From NCBI GenBank assembly GCA_038525605.1, contig JBCBHL010000051.1:1-27163 (forward strand): a stretch of 27,163 nt of DNA. The letters run 5' to 3'. A program made the translations under genes and the position numbers. The notes under the pieces were generated by a model, which had not been told where the DNA came from, ran no database searches, and worked only from the letters and a program-made list of their open reading frames with translations. This document shows positions 20,798 through 27,163 of this stretch, piece by piece. The stretch is from JANSWY01 sp038525605 (GTDB lineage: Bacteria; Bacteroidota; Bacteroidia; Cytophagales; Cyclobacteriaceae). Every line of letters begins with the position of its first letter. Position 1 is the first letter of the stretch.

Positions 20798-21672
20798 TTT
20801 CAATACAAATAGAAAAAAAACTGGACGGTGCTGAGGGTGTAATGAATTTGCAACTGCACCTTAGCATTCAGAAAGGACAGTTTGTGACCCTATATGGTGA
20901 TTCGGGTGCTGGAAAAACATCAACCCTTCGGATGCTTGCAGGTCTCATGAACCCTGACAAGGGAAAAATCTCCGTTTTCGACAAAACCTGGTTCGATTCT
21001 TCTAATGGCATCAACCTTAAACCACAGTTAAGAAACATTGGCTTTGTCTTCCAGGATTATGCATTGTTTCCTCACCTGACCGTTGCAGAAAACCTGCAAT
21101 TTGCCCTAAAAGACAAGCAAAACCAGCTGTTAGTCGATCAACTGATTGACATGATGGAACTTGATCATTTTAAAAACACTAAACCCGAAAAGCTATCAGG
21201 AGGCCAAAAGCAGCGTGTTGCGCTGGCAAGGGCTTTGGCACAACAACCGGAAATATTGCTGCTGGACGAACCACTTTCGGCATTGGATCTGAAAACCCGG
21301 CTCAAACTACAGGAATACCTGCTGAAAGCGCATCAGGAATTTGAATTAACAACGGGGTTAATCAGTCATGATATCGGTGAGATTAATAAGCTTTCCAATA
21401 AGGTATTTGTATTGGAAAAAGGTCAATTGAAGAAAGAAGGAACACCGTCGGAGGTTTTTATTGATCAAAACATCAGTGGGAAGTTCAAATTTAAAGGGGA
21501 AGTTCTGAAAATAGAACGGGAAGAGGTCGTTTACATCGTGTCGGTGCTGATTCAAAATGAAATCGTAAAAGTCATAGCAAGGAAAGAAGAAATAGAAACG
21601 ATCGAAGTTGGAGATCAGGTAGTAGTAGCCTCGAAAGCATTTAACCCGGTGATCTATAAAATCACACATTGA
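20794..21672 (+). CDS. modC: Molybdate ABC transporter ATP-binding protein ModC
   Basis: ModC drives molybdate import by ATP hydrolysis. The 292-residue protein has a complete ABC domain: Walker A GDSGAGKT (35-42), Q-loop Gln87 in FVFQDYA, signature LSGGQ (134-138), Walker B ILLLDEP (154-160), and switch His192 in LISHDIGE. The C-terminal part (about 225-292) is a single TOBE-like domain, GKFKFKGEVLKIEREEVVYI and onward, shorter than in ModC proteins with a full pair. The separate di-Mop protein may complement it. It overlaps modB by four bases. Confidence 0.95.
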   Translation: MISIQIEKKLDGAEGVMNLQLHLSIQKGQFVTLYGDSGAGKTSTLRMLAGLMNPDKGKISVFDKTWFDSSNGINLKPQLRNIGFVFQDYALFPHLTVAENLQFALKDKQNQLLVDQLIDMMELDHFKNTKPEKLSGGQKQRVALARALAQQPEILLLDEPLSALDLKTRLKLQEYLLKAHQEFELTTGLISHDIGEINKLSNKVFVLEKGQLKKEGTPSEVFIDQNISGKFKFKGEVLKIEREEVVYIVSVLIQNEIVKVIARKEEIETIEVGDQVVVASKAFNPVIYKITH

Positions 21673-21692
21673 TCAACAAAATTCACAATCGT

Positions 21693-22073
21693 ATGAACGA
21701 ACGATCTTATATCAGAAAAGAAATCAACAGGTACCTGTCAGAATTGGGTGAAGTACCACCACATTGGGTATTTCGACCCGACTCACATCCTTACAGCATT
21801 GGCTGGCGAATGGGTGACGGTGAAAGCTTTGTGGAAGTGTTTTATACCTGGTTTGAAGAGCATTTAACCACCGAAAATGAGCGGATTAATTATTATCTGA
21901 AACACGATCCACCACCGAGATGGCTTGCCTCGGTAATTGAAGGGATCTGGGATTTGGAAGGGTGGAACGATCCTGAATTTGATTATAGTCAATATCTCGA
22001 AAAGCTTAAGCATCTGGGCTTTAAAGGCACCGATCAATATGAAGCAGATTTAAACGATGAAAAATGGCTGTAA
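21693..22073 (+). CDS. Small conserved-looking hypothetical protein
   Basis: The 126-residue soluble protein is read from ATG 21693. An in-frame TTG at 21669 overlaps the modC end but has no special support. It is acidic and Trp/Tyr-rich, with YSIGWRMGDGESFVEVFYTW (about 38-57), a Pro-rich HDPPPRWL turn (about 74-81) and a C-terminal helix YSQYLEKLKHLGFKG. I do not recognise a family. It starts 20 nt after modC and may be cotranscribed with the transporter, but nothing in it suggests molybdate binding. Confidence 0.7.
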   Translation: MNERSYIRKEINRYLSELGEVPPHWVFRPDSHPYSIGWRMGDGESFVEVFYTWFEEHLTTENERINYYLKHDPPPRWLASVIEGIWDLEGWNDPEFDYSQYLEKLKHLGFKGTDQYEADLNDEKWL

Positions 22074-22132
22074 AGTAACGGGTTGAACTAACCTGGCTCA
22101 TCATTTTTCATTTATGACGTAAACTACAATAC

Positions 22133-22783
22133 ATGAAAATTCTTCTACTGGGAGCGACTGGCAGAACCGGGAAACACATACTCGCGCAATGTCTTGAAAA
22201 GGGACTTCAGGTTAATTGTTTGGTAAGAGATTCGTCTAAAGTAACACCTGCCAATGGCTTGGAAATTTACCAGGGAGATGTCGCCAACAAATCAGACCTG
22301 ATGCGTGCCAGCAATGGATGCAGTCAAGTAGTCAGCATCCTGAATATTTCACGAAAATCCGATTTTCCCTGGTCCAAACTTAGAACTCCACCGACCCTGT
22401 TGTCGGATACGATGCATCAATTAATCGAAGTTGTCAAGACCAATGATATTCAAAAAATTACCGTCTGTTCTGCATGGGGAGTGGCTGAATCTAAAAAGGA
22501 TATCCCCGTCTGGTTTAGGTGGATGATTGACAATAGTAATATTGGAGTAGCCTACAAAGACCATCAAAAACAAGAAGAAATTTTGAAAAGCAGCGGATTG
22601 AATTACACCATCGTGAGGCCAGTGGGTCTAACGAATGCAAAAATCCATAACGTGAGAGAAAGCTTCAACAACCAGCCAAAACCTACAATGCTCATCAGCA
22701 GAAAAACTGTTGCCTCTTACTTCGTCGAATGCCTGATGAGTGATAGCGCTGACAGGAAGGTCGTCACCATCTCGAAAGCATAA
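22133..22783 (+). CDS. NAD(P)-binding oxidoreductase, NmrA/atypical SDR type
   Basis: The 216-residue protein starts MKILLLGATGRTGKHILAQ, whose GxxGxxG motif (residues 7-13) is typical of atypical short-chain dehydrogenases that bind NAD(P). VNCLVRDSSKV and LEIYQGDVANKSDL mark the next strands. KITVCSAWGVAESK and NYTIVRPVGLTNAK stand where the catalytic Ser and Tyr regions of such proteins lie, but a full Tyr-x3-Lys pair is not obvious. It may be a redox sensor or a reductase. It lies 59 nt after the small hypothetical gene and is followed by the two-component kinase gene. Confidence 0.86.
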   Translation: MKILLLGATGRTGKHILAQCLEKGLQVNCLVRDSSKVTPANGLEIYQGDVANKSDLMRASNGCSQVVSILNISRKSDFPWSKLRTPPTLLSDTMHQLIEVVKTNDIQKITVCSAWGVAESKKDIPVWFRWMIDNSNIGVAYKDHQKQEEILKSSGLNYTIVRPVGLTNAKIHNVRESFNNQPKPTMLISRKTVASYFVECLMSDSADRKVVTISKA

Positions 22784-22859
22784 CTGACAATACCCGACTT
22801 ACCTTTCGGTGAAATCTGACACTTGGAAATTACAAGTTTCGTCAGCACTTTTGTACAGG

Positions 22860-25814
22860 ATGTCACTATGCTCGACCACTTTAGGAAAAGTCATCGCAAT
22901 TGTTTATTTCGCATTAAATATTTTGCCACTGACAGCTATTGCGCAGGACCTGATCTATCAAAACTATGACCTTAAAAGTGGCTTGCCATCCGAAATCATC
23001 TATCAAAGTTTACAGGATTCCAAAGGCTTTACTTGGTTTGCTTCTGATAATGGTGCCAGTCGGTTTGATGGTTATGATTTTGAAAATTTCAATAAAAGTG
23101 ATGGTCTCACCGACAATGAAGTTCTTTCCATTTTTGAAGACTCTCAGGGTAGAATCTGGTTCCTGACATTCAATGGCATTCCCTCCTTCTGGTACGACAA
23201 TAAAATCTACAATCCGGATAACACTCCTGCTTTAGCTGATCTCACCTTTGACGACTATTTGATTGATATATACGAAAATGAGCTTGGAGAAATCATCATT
23301 CTCTGTGTGGATGGAACGATCAAAAAGTATGGCAAAAACAATGAAGTGACATCTTATGGCCGGAAAGGCTATTCATTTAACTTACATTATAAAGCCCCAT
23401 TTACCTACCTGATTAATGGTAACGACCAGGGGCTCATCCAACTGGATGCTGCATTTAATAAAACCAGTGAAGACCATCAGTGGAACTGGAAATTGAATAT
23501 CAGACATAACGCCTCCCTCCTGATTGATGACGAGTTAATCTTTTTGGCCGCTGACAATTACATCTCTGTCAGAAATATAGCGAAGAAAGAAATCGTAGCA
23601 GAATCAAATCCTCCTGTGGCCAACATCTTAGGAGTATTTTTTATTGACAATTTATATTGGATAGCCACCAAAAACGGCGTGTTTTCATTTGAGTTAAAAG
23701 GAAAGACATTCGTCCAAAAAGCGCACTACCTTTGGGGTATTTCCATTAGTTCAGTCAGTAAGGATTTTGAAGGAAATCTCTGGTTTAGCAGTATGGGTAA
23801 TGGTGTTTTTTACAAACCTACCTATGAACTCTCGCGATTCAGACAACCTAACTTCGACAATCTGAAAAATGTTCAATGTATCAAAAAAGGAAAAGGCAGA
23901 TCACTCATAGTTGGCTATGCTGATGGACAATTAAGTTTGATCAATCATGGACAAATTAAAACCTTCGATTTGGCTGATCCATCTACCAGAAACACATTTA
24001 ACATCAATGATATAGCTGAAACAACAGATGGAGGGATTTTCATCACCTGTTCGAATGGATTCAAATATATCGATATCGATCAAAAGATTTACCATCAACC
24101 GATATTGAGCTTTAAATCAATTTTCATCGATTCTAAAAATCACCTCTGGGGGAACGGCCCTTCCGGGATGCATGTATTTGATGTCGATTCATTGATTCAA
24201 TTCTTAAAAAAACCATCAGCAGATTACCCAACTAACAGGTCGTTCATCGGGAAACACCTAAGGCAGTTTGGAAGAGTAGAAAAAATCTACGACCTGCAAA
24301 ACGGGAATGTCTTATCAGCAAACAACGAAGCTATTTATCAGCTCACCGACAATGGCAAAAATCATTTAATTTCCAAGAAAGAACTGGATCACCTTCGCGT
24401 TAATGACTTCCTGCAATTTGATGATGGGTCCATTTGGATAGCCAGCCAACAAAATGGAATTCAGGTGTTGCAAAACGAAAAGTCCTTTCCTTTAGCCTTG
24501 AGCGTAGAGCTTGGCATCAAAAAATGCAACAAATTATACAGAGATGAATCTGGTCTTATCTGGATGGCAACAGATGTTGGCATTATCAGGTATAACGAAG
24601 AACAACCTGATCATTATACGCTCATTCCTAGGGAAAATGGCATGTCAAACAGCAATATCCGAAACATTGCTGTGATTGGGGATACAGTATGGCTCGCCAG
24701 CAACGACGGCCTCATATTTTTTGATAAGTCAGAAACCGAATCATTGAAACAATATGAGCAATTTGCGCCTGTGTACATAAAGGAGTTTAAGGCTTCAGGG
24801 AGATCTGTAGTTTCTGAAAGGTACTTTGATTACAACCAAAATAATTTTCAAATAGATTTCGTAGGACTCTCTTATGCCAACCATCAAGATTTGCAATACA
24901 GATATCGGCTATCGGCAAATGAAAGCTGGCGTTATACACGAAATAAGTCCATTGAACTTTCGTCGCTTTCTCCAGGCAAATACAATTTCGAGGTAAGCAG
25001 CAGCAATAACGGTATTGAATGGAATCCGGATAGCGCAAAAATTACTTTTACAATTGAAAAACCACTCTGGAAAAAAGTCTGGTTTACCCTATTAGTCGCT
25101 ATAGCGATTATCAGCATCGCTTACGTACTCATCAATAGAAAGTATGCCAATTTGAAAAAGCAGGCTGCTCTGGAGAAAAAAGCAAGTCTGCTCAAAACGG
25201 AGGTGTTACTGGCTCAGATTAACCCGCATTTTCTATTCAACTCACTCACAGCGATCCAGGGATTCTTATATCAGGAGAATCCAATGGTAGCCAGCAAATA
25301 CTTGTCTAAATTCTCCAATCTGGTAAGACTGATACTGGAACAATCCAGAGAAAAGTGGATTTCAGTATCCGAAGAAATTAAGGTTCTCCAATTATACCTC
25401 GAGCTTCAGCAACTCAGGTTCGAAAATAAATTTGAGTATCAATTTCAGGTTGATAACAATGTTTCTGTGAATACAATCATGTTGCCGCCGATGCTTACCC
25501 AGCCATTTGTGGAAAATGCAATCGAACATGGGATTCTGCCTCTTGAGGGTAGTGGGAAAATCAGAATAGAACTCAGCAGCGATTCTCATTCCCTGACTAT
25601 TTTGATCAAAGACAATGGCATTGGACTCAATGCACCAAAGCCTCCTGCGAAAAGCAAGGATTCATCCAAAAAGAAGTCTCTTGGCATTGATATCACCAAA
25701 GAAAGATTGGAAGTTTTGTTCAATAAGGATTATCAATTGGAAATCAGGGAAATGTTTGATGAGCATCGGGTAGCAGGCACATTGGTCAGAATATCCATTC
25801 CTATTGATTGTTAA
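22860..25814 (+). CDS. Propeller-type sensor histidine kinase (LytS-like, Reg_prop/Y_Y_Y/His_kinase)
   Basis: The 984-residue inner-membrane sensor is read from ATG 22860. That start gives a signal peptide MSLCSTTLGKVIAIVYFALN ending in AIAQ; an in-frame GTG at 22809 would add 17 residues before it. The periplasmic part is a two-component propeller, with repeats such as GLPSEIIYQSLQDSKGFTWF, GLTDNEVLSIFEDSQGRIWF and GMSNSNIRNIAVIGDTVWLA. A Y_Y_Y domain follows (about 640-735). The transmembrane helix is at 741-759, then a short coiled coil. The kinase part has the LytS-type H-box INPHFLFNSLTAIQ with His790, and ATP-binding PPMLTQPFVENAIEHG and DNGIGL. It starts the two-gene operon with the response regulator. 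Its ligand is unknown. Confidence 0.93.
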   Translation: MSLCSTTLGKVIAIVYFALNILPLTAIAQDLIYQNYDLKSGLPSEIIYQSLQDSKGFTWFASDNGASRFDGYDFENFNKSDGLTDNEVLSIFEDSQGRIWFLTFNGIPSFWYDNKIYNPDNTPALADLTFDDYLIDIYENELGEIIILCVDGTIKKYGKNNEVTSYGRKGYSFNLHYKAPFTYLINGNDQGLIQLDAAFNKTSEDHQWNWKLNIRHNASLLIDDELIFLAADNYISVRNIAKKEIVAESNPPVANILGVFFIDNLYWIATKNGVFSFELKGKTFVQKAHYLWGISISSVSKDFEGNLWFSSMGNGVFYKPTYELSRFRQPNFDNLKNVQCIKKGKGRSLIVGYADGQLSLINHGQIKTFDLADPSTRNTFNINDIAETTDGGIFITCSNGFKYIDIDQKIYHQPILSFKSIFIDSKNHLWGNGPSGMHVFDVDSLIQFLKKPSADYPTNRSFIGKHLRQFGRVEKIYDLQNGNVLSANNEAIYQLTDNGKNHLISKKELDHLRVNDFLQFDDGSIWIASQQNGIQVLQNEKSFPLALSVELGIKKCNKLYRDESGLIWMATDVGIIRYNEEQPDHYTLIPRENGMSNSNIRNIAVIGDTVWLASNDGLIFFDKSETESLKQYEQFAPVYIKEFKASGRSVVSERYFDYNQNNFQIDFVGLSYANHQDLQYRYRLSANESWRYTRNKSIELSSLSPGKYNFEVSSSNNGIEWNPDSAKITFTIEKPLWKKVWFTLLVAIAIISIAYVLINRKYANLKKQAALEKKASLLKTEVLLAQINPHFLFNSLTAIQGFLYQENPMVASKYLSKFSNLVRLILEQSREKWISVSEEIKVLQLYLELQQLRFENKFEYQFQVDNNVSVNTIMLPPMLTQPFVENAIEHGILPLEGSGKIRIELSSDSHSLTILIKDNGIGLNAPKPPAKSKDSSKKKSLGIDITKERLEVLFNKDYQLEIREMFDEHRVAGTLVRISIPIDC

Positions 25815-25825
25815 AAATAACAGCT

Positions 25826-26593
25826 ATGAAAGAAAATGCACAAAATACGCTGGTAGTGATCGATGACGAAAAGAATGTACGCAAGACCATCAAAGGCATC
25901 ATTCGTTATCATATAGCAGGAGTCGAAATCGCCGGAGAAGCTGACAGTGTCAAATCAGGATTGGAACTACTGAGCTCCATTCAGCCAGATATTATTTTAC
26001 TGGATGTACAAATGGGTGATGGTAGCGGGTTCGATTTGATCCGACAGATACCTGAAATCAAGAGTAAAATCATATTCATTACTGCATACGATCAATATGC
26101 CATTAAAGCGTTTGAAATCAATGCCGTTAGTTACCTGCTCAAACCCATCGATCCCGAATTACTTGAAAAGGCCATTCAAAAGGCGAAGGACATGCTCGCT
26201 CTTGAAAACCAGCAGGTACAATTGGAAAATCTATTATCTCAAAGTTTACCTGAAAAGAAGCCTGTACAGAATATCATCTTAAAAACCACTGATGCAATCA
26301 ATGTCATTCGAATTGCAAACATCATCAGGTGTGAGGCCAACAGGAATTACACTGTTTTCAATATCATCGATAAACCACCAATTATGGTGTCCAATACGCT
26401 AAAGGACTATGAAAGAATTCTTCAGGACCACCGTTTTTTTAGAATCCACCAATCTCACCTAATCAATCTGGAGCACCTGGATCGATACGTGAAAAAAGAC
26501 GGAGGATTTGTCATCATGAGTGACGGAAGCTCACTGCCTGTATCTTCCCGCAGAAAAGAGGAGTTATTCCATCTGTTGGACAACATGACGTAG
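25826..26593 (+). CDS. LytTR-family response regulator
   Basis: The 255-residue protein partners the kinase upstream. The receiver domain has the acidic pocket IDDEKN (Asp13, Asp14), phospho-acceptor Asp60 in ILLDVQMGDGSG, Thr86 in FITAYD and Lys106 in YLLKPID. The LytTR DNA-binding domain starts near residue 148 and shows IRCEANRNYTVF, RFFRIHQSHLINLEHLDRYV and SLPVSSRRKEEL, all diagnostic. I chose ATG 25826 because the upstream in-frame TTG at 25808 overlaps the kinase's last codons. The 11-nt gap indicates a shared transcript. LytTR proteins bind direct repeats in promoters; no such repeat could be assigned here. Confidence 0.95.
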   Translation: MKENAQNTLVVIDDEKNVRKTIKGIIRYHIAGVEIAGEADSVKSGLELLSSIQPDIILLDVQMGDGSGFDLIRQIPEIKSKIIFITAYDQYAIKAFEINAVSYLLKPIDPELLEKAIQKAKDMLALENQQVQLENLLSQSLPEKKPVQNIILKTTDAINVIRIANIIRCEANRNYTVFNIIDKPPIMVSNTLKDYERILQDHRFFRIHQSHLINLEHLDRYVKKDGGFVIMSDGSSLPVSSRRKEELFHLLDNMT

Positions 26594-26623
26594 GTAGAGA
26601 CTTCTGTCGTTATCATTTATCTC

Positions 26624-27163
26624 TTATCTTTCAAATTTAAGCCAAGACTTTCTTCTTTGTTTATATACCACTTTTTCTGACTTTCCATTCGATAGTATAA
26701 CGCAATACTCTTCAGAATCAGAGCCTCCTTCTATGTTTTCAACTTTTCTAAAATCCGCAGGAAAGACACATAGCTCCACTGGTATGGTTTTAGTTATATC
26801 TGATAAAACAGTTAATAATATCTTAGATTTAGTATTATTTGAATACCAGGTTTGCCTGCCCAAAGGTTTAATAGCAGCATAGAAACTAAAACCCCTTAAG
26901 TGTGGAATCTTCTCCTTGACTTTTTCAAAGTCTGAATTATAAGTTGGGCCTGATGATTTATCAAATTTGAAATCAGATACGTATTCAGAAATTAGCTTTC
27001 TTAAACCATTCTCTATAACAGAAAGTTCTTTTTCTGATTTGAATCCAATTGTTCCAAAGACATGGTTACAGTATTCATTGAAATACACATCACCTTTTTC
27101 GTTCAAAGCATCACAATTAACATCAACCGTATAAGATTTTCCATTTTCATCTATCTCAATGAA
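26624..27163 (-). CDS. Hypothetical protein, minus strand, truncated by the window edge
   Basis: The frame is open through the right edge: the codons before the apparent start (a TTG at 27106-27104) continue FIEIDENGKSYTVDVNCDAL, so the true start lies beyond 27163. At least 179 residues are visible. They show a mixed fold with YAAIKPLGRQTWYSNNTKSK and a C-terminal basic tail QRRKSWLKFER. I recognise no family or motif. It converges on the response regulator gene with 30 bp between the stops and no clear terminator. It could be the end of a larger gene or operon on the minus strand. Confidence 0.68.
   Translation of the reverse strand, partial: FIEIDENGKSYTVDVNCDALNEKGDVYFNEYCNHVFGTIGFKSEKELSVIENGLRKLISEYVSDFKFDKSSGPTYNSDFEKVKEKIPHLRGFSFYAAIKPLGRQTWYSNNTKSKILLTVLSDITKTIPVELCVFPADFRKVENIEGGSDSEEYCVILSNGKSEKVVYKQRRKSWLKFER

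Noticed and set aside
1..27163. tRNA, rRNA, CRISPR array or prophage
   Set aside because: No cloverleaf, rRNA-like stretch, regularly spaced repeats, integrase or phage structural gene was found on reading both strands.

Overview
The window looks like a chromosomal stretch from a Bacteroidota bacterium, probably of the Cytophagales type. It is AT-rich, Shine-Dalgarno sequences are mostly absent or weak, and AT-rich leaders precede the ATG starts. The gene families also fit: a propeller-type LytS-like sensor kinase, a large secreted BNR/VPS10-like propeller protein, and a Tat-exported Gfo/Idh/MocA oxidoreductase. I cannot name a genus from sequence alone. No rRNA, tRNA, CRISPR array or phage structural gene was seen.

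Region 1 (1-5451, + strand) is an NAD+/ADP-ribose gene cluster. In order it holds the tail of a probable Nudix hydrolase, nicotinamide phosphoribosyltransferase (nadV), a small HAD-like protein with an altered motif I, a 125-residue protein of uncertain function, a NADAR protein, a PARG-like macrodomain, a MacroD-type macrodomain and the RNA 2'-phosphotransferase kptA. The genes fit one chemical loop. KptA (or another ADP-ribosyl-transferring enzyme) consumes NAD+ and releases nicotinamide plus an ADP-ribose product. The macrodomains and NADAR remove or process ADP-ribosyl groups, Nudix would split ADP-ribose, and NadV returns nicotinamide to NMN.

Region 2 (5452-9112) is a RiPP locus: a 65-residue precursor with a Tyr-rich C-terminus, a radical SAM/SPASM maturase, a probable 2-oxoglutarate/Fe(II) oxygenase and a secreted alpha/beta hydrolase. 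It resembles the cyclophane (triceptide) systems in which the maturase joins an aromatic residue to the residue two positions later and the oxygenase hydroxylates the product. An RNA stem with G-U pairs lies between precursor and maturase.

Region 3 (9113-12114) holds the Gfo/Idh/MocA oxidoreductase, then a second, unrelated radical SAM protein overlapping a nucleotidyltransferase-like gene. Region 4 (12115-18517) has a 756-bp gene-free stretch with a structured GC-rich island, the 1099-residue propeller protein, a 179-bp element with 15-bp perfect terminal inverted repeats, a lipoprotein, an AraC regulator and a secreted PEBP/YbhB-like protein.

Region 5 (18640-21672) is a molybdate ABC transporter: modA, a free-standing di-Mop (TOBE) protein, modB and modC. 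It is split by a 323-bp structured GC-rich island between modA and the Mop gene. Region 6 (21693-27163) holds a small hypothetical gene, an NAD(P)-binding oxidoreductase, a LytS/LytTR two-component pair, and an edge-truncated gene on the minus strand.

Three related repeats of about 150-160 bp (93-254, 4730-4880 inverted, 9177-9337) bound and punctuate regions 1 and 2. The two outer copies are in direct orientation and differ at only about a dozen positions. The whole NAD plus RiPP segment could therefore be a unit that moves or is lost by recombination.
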